Source of the DNA: DAOTXS01 sp034435055
GTDB lineage: Bacteria; Chloroflexota; Anaerolineae; UBA4142
Direction of reading: 5' to 3'
DNA length: 64,000 nucleotides
Assembly (NCBI GenBank): GCA_034435055.1
Contig: DAOTXS010000047.1
Coordinates: 59,456 to 123,455 of the forward strand
This document shows, piece by piece, positions 26,396-35,581 of this stretch; the first letter of the stretch is position 1, and each line of letters begins with the position of its first letter. Position numbers and translations under genes: made by a program. The notes under the pieces are model-generated. The model saw only the letters and a program-made list of their open reading frames with translations, was not told the DNA's origin and did no database searches.

Positions 26396-26407
26396 GACTC
26401 GTTTTTG
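26378..26407 (+). terminator. Rho-independent terminator overlapping the hydrolase stop codon
   Basis: Stem acgagtctc / gagactcgt, loop gccactt, then ttttt. It separates this plus-strand group from the convergent subtilase gene. Confidence 0.85.
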
Positions 26408-26409
26408 CA

Positions 26410-27957
26410 TTAGACATTTTGAATGGCGCGCATCAAATCGACCAGCCCCGCCCCTTGAAAATATCGCTCGCGTTTCAAGTCGGTTGCTGTGGACAGGAAT
26501 ACCTGTTTGACTTTTTCAGCTTGCCCAATGAATTCCCGCCGCACGGACAGAAATGCCGCGATGACACCGGAAACATGCGGCGCCGCCATACTCGTCCCGC
26601 TGTTCTCGATGTAATCGCCCACGCCCGCGTGGTACTCCGCGCTCAATCGTCCTGCCCCACACGAGAGGATTTTTTCACCGGGGGCAACCAGGTCCGGCTT
26701 GATGCGTCCATCGCCGGTGGGACCTTTGGACGAAAAGTACGAAACGCCATAAATATGTGGGCTATCGCGATGCGTCGCGCCGACGGTAATGGCGGCTTCG
26801 GCGTTGCCGGGATCGCTAATCGTCATATCCATCCCAGCGTGCACCGAACCGGCGGGCTCGCTTTGCACGATACCGTACCCGGAATTCCCGGCGGCAACGA
26901 CGACGACGACCCCTGAACTTGCCAAGCGATTCACTTCCACGCAGAGTGGACTTTGACCGCACGCAAACCACTCAGGATCAAAATCGTACCCAATGCTCAT
27001 ATTTACGCCGTGAACAATCAAGCGCCGCCCATAACCATTGAGTTCTTGAATCTTGGCAATCGCGGCAAGAACACTGCTCACATCCCCTTCCCCATTTTCA
27101 TCCAGCACCTTAAAGCTCACCAACTTGCATTTTGGCGCCATCCCCATGATCGAATCGAGTTTGACCGTGCCAACTTTTGTATTGCCTTGCTCATCGCGGT
27201 GACGCGTGAACGCATGAATTCCTTGTTTACGTGTTGCCGCCGTATCGTTGGCGTGCAATTCTCCGGCGATAATACCGGCAACGTGCGTGCCGTGTCCCAT
27301 TGCATCTGCGGTTGCGGAGCCGGTGCCGGTAAAATCTTCGTGTTCAAGCGGGGCTGTGAGCATTAGATTCTTGTGTTTAGTAAAGTGCGGATGCTTGGCA
27401 TCGATGCCCGAATCCAAAACTGCCCAGACGATTCCTTCACCCAACGCCGCAAAAGAAGCGTGCGCGGCATCGGCTTTGACCGTTCGGATCGATTTGGTGA
27501 TGAGCGCGCGCACTTTGAAATCGGGCCAAATTCGATAAATGGCAAAAGTCGTGCCGTTCCGCTTGACGAGTTCACGAATGACTGCCGCTTCAAGTTTGGC
27601 AAACAAATACTGACGACTCAAACGGCTCCGCTCCAGATGAATACCTTGTTGGGGTTCTTTATGGATGCCAACATTTTTGATGATCTGTGAGGTCTCTGCG
27701 GTAACCCATTGCCGCGCGCCCTCAAGTCCCCCGGGATATCCCAGGTTGAGATCGATCACGACCGAGTGGATTTTCTGTGGCTCACCACTGCTCTTGTCGA
27801 GAAGATCGAGCAACGGAATTGCGATGACACTCTTGTCCAGAATCTTTGGATCGAAGGCGTTCTTGGATTCTGTTTTCGCTTTACTTTCAGGTTGCGCTTG
27901 CGGTGGAGCCGATGCGCGTGGGGCTTTTTTCTGCGCTTTGAATTTTCGTTTCGCCAT
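26410..27957 (-). CDS. Subtilisin-like serine protease (S8), no signal peptide
   Basis: A 515-residue subtilase. The catalytic triad is Asp182 (AVLDSGIDAKHPH), His222 (MGHGTHVAG) and Ser456 (NSGTSMAAPHV), with the oxyanion Asn358 in AAGNSG. The first 60 residues are Lys/Ala/Pro-rich, with no hydrophobic signal or lipobox, so the protein is predicted to stay in the cytoplasm. A prodomain-like region lies at about 60-160. The ATG at 27957 follows ggggggag. It is the last gene of a minus-strand run behind a DUF4062 protein and a clostripain-like protease. An intracellular subtilase next to a clan CD protease suggests regulated protein cleavage rather than nutrient digestion. This is inference. 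Confidence 0.92.
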   Translation of the reverse strand: MAKRKFKAQKKAPRASAPPQAQPESKAKTESKNAFDPKILDKSVIAIPLLDLLDKSSGEPQKIHSVVIDLNLGYPGGLEGARQWVTAETSQIIKNVGIHKEPQQGIHLERSRLSRQYLFAKLEAAVIRELVKRNGTTFAIYRIWPDFKVRALITKSIRTVKADAAHASFAALGEGIVWAVLDSGIDAKHPHFTKHKNLMLTAPLEHEDFTGTGSATADAMGHGTHVAGIIAGELHANDTAATRKQGIHAFTRHRDEQGNTKVGTVKLDSIMGMAPKCKLVSFKVLDENGEGDVSSVLAAIAKIQELNGYGRRLIVHGVNMSIGYDFDPEWFACGQSPLCVEVNRLASSGVVVVVAAGNSGYGIVQSEPAGSVHAGMDMTISDPGNAEAAITVGATHRDSPHIYGVSYFSSKGPTGDGRIKPDLVAPGEKILSCGAGRLSAEYHAGVGDYIENSGTSMAAPHVSGVIAAFLSVRREFIGQAEKVKQVFLSTATDLKRERYFQGAGLVDLMRAIQNV

Positions 27958-27985
27958 AATTAACTCCCCCCAAATGTGCTGTCGA

Positions 27986-29269
27986 TTAACGAGCCATTGC
28001 AGCGAGGTAAGCGTGCAAAAATTCATCCCACGCCGTGTTCTGGACAAAATCGAGCTTGGCATACAACGGAGAAATTCGCGCCGTCGGAAAGTAAATCGAG
28101 ACGCCGTGCGAATTCGCTACTGGTTTTCCCTTGTAACCGGATGCAACAACGAATTGCCCAACCTTCGCCGCGTCGATCACGTTTTGGCACGCCGATTTGA
28201 TTGTGGAGAGGGACACCTGTGTGTTGAGAAGCGTTACAAAATCTATCAGATCGATATACTCCGGCATTTGGTACGACTGAACGCGACTTCGCGCATTAGT
28301 GATGGCGGCTCGCACTTTTGCATTGGACAATTTGCTCGTCAACCGTTTTGCCAATTGATCGATGGCGGCGGCGATGGCGTTCGAGTGGGTAAGATCGAAA
28401 GCGGATTGCGTAACCGGTTCGGCGGTTGAGTACGCGGCGAGATATTTTTTGACGATGACTTTTGATAACGCGGCGGGTGTCATCGTCGGTTTTTTTGCCA
28501 ACTCTGCCAGAATCGTGTCATAGGGCCAGCCGTCGCCGGGTTCGATTTGCTCTGAACCGACGGTGTACTTGACGCTGTGACGCACCTGATACCCAACTTC
28601 GACCATACTCATCAAGCATGCATCCATTCCCAGGATATCGATATTTTGTTTCAGTGTTTTCTTCGCCGATGCAAGTAGACGCTTGATTTCGATGTTATCC
28701 AGAAAATCTTTGGCGCTATCGTCATAGGCAATGCCTCTCGTATTGATCGCGCGCGCAATCGTGGTACTGAACAATGCACGGCGAAAACGTCGATCACTGA
28801 TAGTCCGAATCCGGCTCGATGACACGACGCCAATTGCTCCGCCGGCGGAGTGCGCAGCGACCTCGCCTTTACGAACAACATCGAGTTTGAGCAAGCGATT
28901 TGCCGCTCGGTAAACGTTGGTATCATCCCAGCCCATCCCATGATTCCAAAGAACCACGAGATAATGTTCGGCGGGATAGTTGACTGCACCCCACTTGATG
29001 AAATCTTCCAGCACATTAGGATCGCCAGTGTTCGTCTCCCCGAGGTCGGCGACGACATCTTGTTCGAGCGCCGTGTCTTGCTTCAGAAAATAACGTTTGG
29101 TGCTCAACATCATCCCTTGGCGGTCAAATTGCGCAAGCAAGTTGAGATCTGGCGTCGAGCCAACCCGCTTCATTTCTTGCAAATCCACAACGCCGGGACC
29201 ATCGAGATTGTTATCGCCAGCGAGATACACCATCACCGTCCACTTTTTCTTCGGATTTGCTTCTGCCAT
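27986..29269 (-). CDS. Clostripain-family (C11) cysteine protease, no signal peptide
   Basis: A 427-residue clan CD (caspase-like fold) protease. The catalytic His110 is in VVLWNHGMGWDD and Cys218 in ILGMDACLMSM, each at the end of a hydrophobic strand as in clostripain. The N-terminus is KKKWTVMVYLAGDNNLDG, which begins directly with the first strand, so there is no signal peptide. Clostripains usually cleave after Arg. The ATG at 29269 has aggaggg upstream. It lies between the DUF4062 gene and the subtilase gene with short gaps, so all three are probably one transcript. Confidence 0.92.
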   Translation of the reverse strand: MAEANPKKKWTVMVYLAGDNNLDGPGVVDLQEMKRVGSTPDLNLLAQFDRQGMMLSTKRYFLKQDTALEQDVVADLGETNTGDPNVLEDFIKWGAVNYPAEHYLVVLWNHGMGWDDTNVYRAANRLLKLDVVRKGEVAAHSAGGAIGVVSSSRIRTISDRRFRRALFSTTIARAINTRGIAYDDSAKDFLDNIEIKRLLASAKKTLKQNIDILGMDACLMSMVEVGYQVRHSVKYTVGSEQIEPGDGWPYDTILAELAKKPTMTPAALSKVIVKKYLAAYSTAEPVTQSAFDLTHSNAIAAAIDQLAKRLTSKLSNAKVRAAITNARSRVQSYQMPEYIDLIDFVTLLNTQVSLSTIKSACQNVIDAAKVGQFVVASGYKGKPVANSHGVSIYFPTARISPLYAKLDFVQNTAWDEFLHAYLAAMAR

Positions 29270-29318
29270 TTGTCCCTCCTAAAATCCCGGGCTGGATTTT
29301 TGTTCGCGCCGGCAAATT

Positions 29319-30218
29319 CTATTTGTCCGACGAACGCACCGAGTTCGCGTCGCCGGTGATAATCGTACCGCCGGTCACATTTCCACCCACCGCAACGCTA
29401 CGGTCGCCATTTGCGACGACGGTAACGTTCGCTTGTTGAAGCGACTTGACCATCGGCTCGATTTCGCGCGCAAGCGCTTCATCTTCGCCCAGAATCTTTT
29501 TGATTTGCTGGCGCAATGCCGCTTGCGCATCTTCATCTTTGGGATTCTGCGCAACATCCTGCACGGCTTCTTGCGCGGCCGGTTTCGTTTCTATTTTGGG
29601 TTGTAATTTGCCCCACAGCGATTTCACTTTATCCCACGACTCGCCGCCTAACTTTTTGCCGGCTTCCTCCGCCAAGGTTCCACCGGCTTTGACGAGGTAC
29701 GGCAGAAACTGAATCAGGATTGGTGCGAGTTGCTTTGCCAATTCGGAAACATCCATCGTCATCATCCTTCCCATTTGACTGTGCAGGTCGGCGACAATTT
29801 GCGTTGCCAGTTGATCCGGGTTTTTGAAAAACGAAATGACATGCTTGCTCATCAGTTCACGGATGAGCGCATCCAGTTTTCCCGCTTTGACCGGATCGCT
29901 TTCCACAAATTCCGGCGGAACCAATGCATTTTTATCCTTGATGTAGACAAGCACCGGCACATTCCGCGCCACTGCACGCCGGTATTCGTCCTCTGTGATG
30001 CCGGAACCATAACGGCGCGCAAAGATGCCGATGTACAGATTGCACGTATCGACCTCTGCCAAACTCACATCGCGCGGAGTTTCGGTTCGACTACCAAAAT
30101 ATTCCATCCCGGCGAAATCTGTATCGCGCATTCGCAGAATCGCGCTTTCGACGGCTTGGCGTTCCGGTTGCAGGTCTTGCCACGTCGAGCTGATAAACAC
30201 TTTGAATAGATTGGGCAT
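29319..30218 (-). CDS. DUF4062 protein with a C-terminal Gly-rich adaptor-like tail
   Basis: A 299-residue soluble protein. The N-terminal DUF4062 domain runs from VFISSTWQDLQPERQAV through CNLYIGIFARRYG to an EYRRA...VLVYIKDK block, up to about residue 145. The domain looks like a TIR or nucleoside-processing Rossmann-like fold and often occurs in STAND and signalling proteins. A middle helical region follows, then a tail at about 271-290, GDRSVAVGGNVTGG and TIITGD. That tail is closely similar to residues 27-45 of the STAND-WD40 protein encoded about 5 kb away. It is the first gene of the run leading to two proteases. The ATG at 30218 starts the domain. No catalytic activity can be asserted. 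Confidence 0.85.
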   Translation of the reverse strand: MPNLFKVFISSTWQDLQPERQAVESAILRMRDTDFAGMEYFGSRTETPRDVSLAEVDTCNLYIGIFARRYGSGITEDEYRRAVARNVPVLVYIKDKNALVPPEFVESDPVKAGKLDALIRELMSKHVISFFKNPDQLATQIVADLHSQMGRMMTMDVSELAKQLAPILIQFLPYLVKAGGTLAEEAGKKLGGESWDKVKSLWGKLQPKIETKPAAQEAVQDVAQNPKDEDAQAALRQQIKKILGEDEALAREIEPMVKSLQQANVTVVANGDRSVAVGGNVTGGTIITGDANSVRSSDK

Positions 30219-30375
30219 TGCGATACCTTCATCCAAAAAGGTTATGGCTTGCCAGTTGAGCAACTGACCAAGACATTTTTCGTGAGTCGATTATATCCTC
30301 GCGTTTTGAATTTGACAATAGGTGTTCGCGCATCCAAGTTATCGAGCAACGAGGCAACGCTTTTTACAAGGGGGC

Positions 30376-30404
30376 TTGTCAACGATGGATAAACTGTGTA
30401 ATAT
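30376..30404 (+). promoter_or_regulatory. Promoter of the Ig-like lipoprotein gene
   Basis: TTGTCA, a 17-base spacer, then TAATAT, about 45 bases before the ATG at 30449. It lies in the divergent gap with the DUF4062 operon. Confidence 0.6.
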
Positions 30405-30448
30405 GCCCGCCACACTCGTTTGTTGTGATCTCTAGAAAGGGGATCGTG

Positions 30449-31549
30449 ATGTTCTGCCGCATCTATATTTCGATAATCTTCGGATTGATCACCACGTTGG
30501 TTACCACCTCGTGCAGTACACCGAACAGCGCGCCGGCAAGCAAGCCCGCCATCGTCATCGTTTCACCGCCGAGCGGCACTCAGTTCATCGAAGGTGATGA
30601 CGTTACCGTGCAATCGACAGCCACCGACCCAACCGGCATCGTCCGCGTCGAACTACTCGTCAATGGCGCAATCGTTACCACCGATTCGCCACCGGTCGCG
30701 CAAGGTCAATCCTCGTTCAGCGTCGCGCAAAAATGGAAGGCGACACCGGGAAATCACACGATCATCGTCCGCGCCGCCAACACGGGCGGCATAACCAGCA
30801 ATCCTGCCGGCATTTCGATTTCGGTTTTACCTGCGACTGCACTCGCCCCTACACCAACTCCAACGCTTCCCGCCCCCACCTCGACCGTTGCATCGGAACT
30901 GCCAACACTCACGCCCGAACCCACCCTGACACCGACCAACGTACCAACAACAGTTGCGGCAACGCTCTGCCCCAAACCGCAAATCGCCTCATTCACCATC
31001 AACCCTAACGAAATCAAGCGCGGTGACGCGGCGACATTGAGTTGGGGTGCGGTGACAAATGCCAACACCGCAGTGATCGATAACGGGGTTGGCGGCGTAC
31101 CGGCACCTGGTTCGCGTCAAGTCCGCCCCGACAAGAACACCACCTACACGTTGACGGCAAATGGCTGTGGCGGCACAACCACAGCGCAAACGTCCATTAG
31201 CGTATTTGCGATTGGTCCACTCAACGCGGGAATTCCATCCGGCTCGCAAGGTTGGCAAGCCAAAGAACAATTCAACTGGAGCAATCGCAGTGGCTACGAC
31301 GGAGACAAGTACCTTTCGAATATCGAAATCGAAATCGAGCGCAATGGAACTTTTCAACCTTTCGAAACAACGCTCAATTTCGAACTTCCGGGAAATGGCT
31401 ATGAAAACAAGAAACTTTTCCCGGCGGGTAAATACAAGATTCGTTTCCGCTGGTGGATGTCTGATCGCGTGACGCATCAACGCGTCAGTTTCAAAAGCGC
31501 GTGGTCGGTGATCTGTTTCGATTATAAAAGCAATGAACCGTGCCGATAG
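30449..31549 (+). CDS. Secreted protein with bacterial Ig-like domain
   Basis: A 366-residue exported protein. A hydrophobic signal ends near TTSC, a weak lipobox. An Ig-like fold follows at about 35-125 (IVSPPSGTQFIEGDDVTVQSTATDP...VRVELLVNG). After a Pro/Thr linker comes a second beta domain (SFTINPNEIKRGDAATLSWG...TTYTLTANGCGG) typical of cell-surface repeats. A C-terminal beta-rich region has no recognised family. The ATG was chosen because aaagggg precedes it. It lies between the DUF4062 operon and the STAND gene but on the opposite strand, and may be unrelated to them. Confidence 0.75.
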   Translation: MFCRIYISIIFGLITTLVTTSCSTPNSAPASKPAIVIVSPPSGTQFIEGDDVTVQSTATDPTGIVRVELLVNGAIVTTDSPPVAQGQSSFSVAQKWKATPGNHTIIVRAANTGGITSNPAGISISVLPATALAPTPTPTLPAPTSTVASELPTLTPEPTLTPTNVPTTVAATLCPKPQIASFTINPNEIKRGDAATLSWGAVTNANTAVIDNGVGGVPAPGSRQVRPDKNTTYTLTANGCGGTTTAQTSISVFAIGPLNAGIPSGSQGWQAKEQFNWSNRSGYDGDKYLSNIEIEIERNGTFQPFETTLNFELPGNGYENKKLFPAGKYKIRFRWWMSDRVTHQRVSFKSAWSVICFDYKSNEPCR

Positions 31550-31556
31550 ATCGCGC

Positions 31557-34500
31557 TCAAGGTCTTCGCGTGGGTGCCGGTGTTGCGGTGGGACAGGTGA
31601 GCAACTCGCGCAAATACTGTCGTCGCTCGTCGCAAGTGAGTGAAGGCGGTTGACGCAAGATGCGTTTCTGCGCCTGCGCGATCACTGCTTCAATCGAAAG
31701 ATCGTGGATGCGCGCCGAGCCATCTTGACTGGCTGTGACGACGCGCGCGCCGTCAGGTGAAAACTCCGCGCGATAAACGCGATCCGCGTGCCCGTAGAGA
31801 ATCGTCACTTCTTTGCCATTCACGGCATCCCAAAGTCGCACGGTGGCATCATCGCTTGCGGTGACGATGCGCCGGTCATCCGGCGAAAACGACGCATCGT
31901 TCACGCTACGCAAGTGTCCTTGCATCACCGCGCGGTCTTGCCCCGACTCTGCGTTCCACACACGCGCGGTTTGATCTACGCCGCCGCTGACGACCAATTT
32001 GCCATCGTGCGAAAATCGCGCCGTGAGTACGCGATTTGTGTGTCCACGATACACGACCAATTCTTTTGCGTTCGCCACGTCCCACACGCGAACCGTCTGA
32101 TCGTCGCCGGCGGTGATGATGCGTTTGCCGTCTGGCGAAAATTGCGCGGCGTTGATCGTTCCTGAATGTCCCCGCCAATTAGCCATCGATTTGCCCGTCA
32201 GTTTTTCCCAGACAACCACCGCACCATCCGCCTCGACTGTTAGAAATCGATTGCCGTCCGGCGCAAATCGCGCAATCGATACTGGCTTGCGTTCCAAAAC
32301 AGTAATCAGACGCACGCCTGTTGCAACATCCCACACGCTTGCGCCATCATCGCTCGCCGTTACGACAAATTTATTATCGGGTGAAAATTCTCCGCTCCAG
32401 ACCCAGTTCGAATGTTTGAGGGTGTTCAACATCTGTCCCGTGGCAGTGTTCCAAATCCGCGCAGTGTTATCGGTGCTGGGCGTAACGACGAATTCGCCAT
32501 TGGGAGAGAATCGCGCGTTGTTGATGGTGCCGGTGTGTCCGCCAAGTGTAAATAACGTTACTCCCGATTCCACATTCCAAATCCGCGCGCTGTTGTCAGA
32601 ACTTGCCGTTACCACGCGTTTGCCGTCCGGCGCAAAATGCGCGCTCGTAACCGCATCGGTGTGTCCACGCAAATCATCTTCCGCGCGTCCAATGCCGGCG
32701 TCCCAAATAATCGCAGTGCGATCACTGCCCGCCGTAACAATGAATCGACCATCCGGCGAATACGCCGCGTCCGACACTTGATCGGCGTGTCCAACCAAAC
32801 GTACGATTTCTTTGCCCGACGCAATGTCCCAAACGCGGGCAGTTTGATCGCGGCTTGTCGTCAATAGAAATCGATTGTCCGGAGAAAATTGAACGCTCAA
32901 GGCAATGTCAGTGTGTCCGTTCAAGATGCGCGGAACGCGCAACGGATCATCCGCGCGATAAATCCGTACCGACCGGTCGGCGCTGACCGTTGCGTTGAAT
33001 TTTTTATCCGAAGAAATTGCCGCGCCGTAAACTGCGCCTTGCGCGCCTGCAAACTCCACGACGTTGTTTGCATCGACGGAATTCCACCGCCATAAATATC
33101 CGCGATTATCTGACACGGCGATAATCACACTCGTACCGTCGGACGAAAATTGCGCATCGTTGACATTGCTCGTTCGAGTTAGTTTTTTCAGCTCGACGCC
33201 GGTCTCCGCGTTCCACACCCGCGCCGTGCCGTCGTCACCTGCCGTGACGATGGATTTGCTATCGCCGGAGAAACGCACGCGTTTAACGGACGCCGTGTGT
33301 CCTTGCAACACAAATTTCTGCGCGCCTGTTTTCGCGTCCCAGACGCGCGCCGTTTTATCTGCGCCGGCTGTAACGATGAATCGGTTGTCGCAGGAAAATT
33401 GCGCGAAATTTACCGCGCCCGCGTGTCCGCGAATTTGTAGAGTTTCTTGCGCGGTCGCAAAATCCCACACTCGCGCCGTGCCATCATCACTCGCGGTCAC
33501 AATCCGCTGACCATCGCACGAGAATTGTGCGCTGTTCACAATATTCGTGTGGTTTTGCAAAACCGCGCGTCCACGCCAAGCGAGCAAGGTTTGACGCAAC
33601 GCATTTTCCGATTCGAAGGTTTGAGTTACATTCGGATTGCGATTCGCTTCGAGCGCGATGAGTAACGCGCGTTCCGGGAAATCGTTGATTTGGTTTATCG
33701 CCAGCGCGGCAAGTTCGCGCGAACGCGATAGTTTTTGTTCCGCAACCGCCAGTTGTTGCGCCGAAAAAGCCAGCCACGCCAGGAGCGCAAAAACCAGCGC
33801 GATGGTCGCCAATCCACCAACGAGGATTTGCGTCAAACGTTGCCGGCGGCGGCGCGCGGCTTCTTCGGTCGCGATGCCTGCATCGATGAACGATTGCGCC
33901 AATTCGCTCAAGGTCAATTTTCGTGCCGCAAGTTTTTCGCGCGCCGTCGCGAGCCGCGCGCCCGCGTACAGATAACTGGCATCGCGTCCGTGCTGCTCCC
34001 ATTCACGCGCGTCTTCCGCAATTTGATTTTGTAACGCAATCGCATCGCGATTCTCATCGACCAACTTGCGAAGCCAGGGCCACGCGTCGATCAATCGTTC
34101 ATGCGCCAGCGTAACTGTCCGCGTCTCTCTGACCTGAACGCGGACATCGACCGTAACCAATCGCGCGTCGGCTAATTTTCGCACAACGGTTGCGACACTC
34201 GCTTCGTCTGCCTGTGTGGGAATTAGTTCATCAAACAAAGCCGTGCGCCGCGTGTCTTCTCTGCCGCGCCCAATTTCGATCAATCCCGAAAAAATCGCGC
34301 GCGCCAGTTGCTGTTCCGTTGCGTCGAGCGTGGCAAATTCCGCATCGGCGTGACGTTCGAGGGCTTGGCGCAGACCACCGCGCGCGAGATAATCCGTCAG
34401 CGTTAACGCGATGAGATTGCCCTTTGCCTGTTGCGCATCAAACAAATCCTTGAGCGCAAACTGCATCAACGGTAACGCCCCCGGTTCGTTCTGCATATCG

Positions 34501-35426
34501 TTCATGATTTGCGCGATCAAATCCGGATCGATGCGCAAACCAACCTGCAGTGCCGGGCGCGCAATCGCGCTTACCAACTCGTCGGGTTGCATCGCGCCGA
34601 CTTGAAGGAATCGTTCGTTCAACAACGCATTCAATCGCGGATATGTTGCACAGTTGGCAACAAAATCCGAGCGCATCGTAAAGAGCACGGTTACACGTCC
34701 ATTCTCAACCGTTGCCGCGTGTGTGAGCAAATTCAAAAAAGCCACTCGCTCGTCTTCTTTTGAGACTTGCGTGAATATCTCTTCGAATTGATCGACAAAA
34801 ATAATCGCGCGGCGCTCGCGCCGATCTTTCAGCGCGATCTCCGCCCATTGATGCAAGATGGTCGCGTCGTTCATTCCTTGGGTGCGAATATTATTCCCGG
34901 CTTCAAGCGAGCCGGCTAGACTTGCGGTCACGCGCGCGAGTTCTTCAAGCGGACGGCGTCCCGGCTTGAGCGATTCGTACAACCATCGATTGCTATCGGG
35001 TAATGCACCTTGCTTCAACGCGTGAATCAATCCCGCGCGCACGAGCGAAGACTTGCCACTGCCGGACGGTCCGGCGATGACGATAAAACGCGAATCCTTG
35101 ACGCGCGTAACCAGTTCGGCGATTAACTTTTCGCGCCCAAAGAAACGATCGGCATCCTCTTCTTGAAATGCATCTAATCCCAGGTACGGACAGCGACCAT
35201 CGAAGGGTTTGGGAGTTAATGTCGCGGTGATTTGTGCGAGGAGCGCGCTGACTTGGTCTTTAGTGTAGCCAATGGTAATATCGCCGGCAACGTCGCCGGT
35301 GATGACAACGCCGGTAATATCACGCCCCGCGGCAACACTTCGCTCGCCAGCCGATACCGCAGGAGTGGTTGCGGTGCTATGAGAATCTCCCGGTGGAGCC
35401 GGGTTTGAATCGGGATCATATTTCAT
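31557..35426 (-). CDS. STAND NTPase (nSTAND1 type) with transmembrane helix and about 15 WD40 repeats
   Basis: A 1289-residue signalling protein. Residues 27-45 carry the Gly-rich motif shared with the DUF4062 protein. The NTPase begins FDGRCPYLGLDAFQEEDADRFFGRE (about 75-99), with Walker A GPSGSGKSS at 119-127 and Walker B AIIFVDQFEEIF at about 207-218. A winged-helix region follows (LAHERLIDAWPWLRK), and a single hydrophobic helix (ILVGGLATIALVFALLAWL) lies before the repeats. I count about 15 WD40 repeats, each beginning near H-x-x-x-V and ending ARVWD or similar, enough for two seven-bladed propellers. STAND proteins act as switches that oligomerise on ligand binding. Start chosen at the ATG preceded by gggaga. 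It ends a few bases from the convergent lipoprotein gene. Confidence 0.9.
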   Translation of the reverse strand: MKYDPDSNPAPPGDSHSTATTPAVSAGERSVAAGRDITGVVITGDVAGDITIGYTKDQVSALLAQITATLTPKPFDGRCPYLGLDAFQEEDADRFFGREKLIAELVTRVKDSRFIVIAGPSGSGKSSLVRAGLIHALKQGALPDSNRWLYESLKPGRRPLEELARVTASLAGSLEAGNNIRTQGMNDATILHQWAEIALKDRRERRAIIFVDQFEEIFTQVSKEDERVAFLNLLTHAATVENGRVTVLFTMRSDFVANCATYPRLNALLNERFLQVGAMQPDELVSAIARPALQVGLRIDPDLIAQIMNDMQNEPGALPLMQFALKDLFDAQQAKGNLIALTLTDYLARGGLRQALERHADAEFATLDATEQQLARAIFSGLIEIGRGREDTRRTALFDELIPTQADEASVATVVRKLADARLVTVDVRVQVRETRTVTLAHERLIDAWPWLRKLVDENRDAIALQNQIAEDAREWEQHGRDASYLYAGARLATAREKLAARKLTLSELAQSFIDAGIATEEAARRRRQRLTQILVGGLATIALVFALLAWLAFSAQQLAVAEQKLSRSRELAALAINQINDFPERALLIALEANRNPNVTQTFESENALRQTLLAWRGRAVLQNHTNIVNSAQFSCDGQRIVTASDDGTARVWDFATAQETLQIRGHAGAVNFAQFSCDNRFIVTAGADKTARVWDAKTGAQKFVLQGHTASVKRVRFSGDSKSIVTAGDDGTARVWNAETGVELKKLTRTSNVNDAQFSSDGTSVIIAVSDNRGYLWRWNSVDANNVVEFAGAQGAVYGAAISSDKKFNATVSADRSVRIYRADDPLRVPRILNGHTDIALSVQFSPDNRFLLTTSRDQTARVWDIASGKEIVRLVGHADQVSDAAYSPDGRFIVTAGSDRTAIIWDAGIGRAEDDLRGHTDAVTSAHFAPDGKRVVTASSDNSARIWNVESGVTLFTLGGHTGTINNARFSPNGEFVVTPSTDNTARIWNTATGQMLNTLKHSNWVWSGEFSPDNKFVVTASDDGASVWDVATGVRLITVLERKPVSIARFAPDGNRFLTVEADGAVVVWEKLTGKSMANWRGHSGTINAAQFSPDGKRIITAGDDQTVRVWDVANAKELVVYRGHTNRVLTARFSHDGKLVVSGGVDQTARVWNAESGQDRAVMQGHLRSVNDASFSPDDRRIVTASDDATVRLWDAVNGKEVTILYGHADRVYRAEFSPDGARVVTASQDGSARIHDLSIEAVIAQAQKRILRQPPSLTCDERRQYLRELLTCPTATPAPTRRP
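31690..33560 (-). repeat. Tandem WD40-encoding repeats inside the STAND gene
   Basis: About 15 units of roughly 120-126 bases, recognisable on the plus strand by recurring text such as tccggcgaaaat and cacacgcgcgc, corresponding to the FSPDG and ARVWN motifs. Units near 32.1 and 33.2 kb are less regular. DNA-level similarity between neighbours suggests past expansion. Confidence 0.75.
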
Positions 35427-35538
35427 CGCACTCTCCCAGAGTGAAACGGACAAACAAAGACGTTCATTCTAAACCCCGTCATACTACTCGAAATTCTCTC
35501 AAGTGAAAAGGGGGGGCGAAAGTATCTGCCGGCGAGAG

Positions 35539-35567
35539 TTGTCGCCGCGGGTCGGCTGTGCTACAAT
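35539..35567 (+). promoter_or_regulatory. Promoter just before a short hypothetical gene
   Basis: TTGTCG, a 17-base spacer, then TACAAT. The next ATG is 15 bases after the -10 box, so the transcript would have almost no leader. Confidence 0.6.
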
Positions 35568-35581
35568 CACGCTCACGAAAT

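Noticed and set aside
30449..31549. Ig-like secreted protein as a member of the STAND/protease system
   Set aside because: It lies on the opposite strand with its own promoter and a signal peptide, and it lacks the shared Gly-rich motif.
31690..33560. CRISPR-like or satellite array
   Set aside because: The regular spacing comes from WD40 codons; units are about 120 bases with no short identical repeats and spacers.
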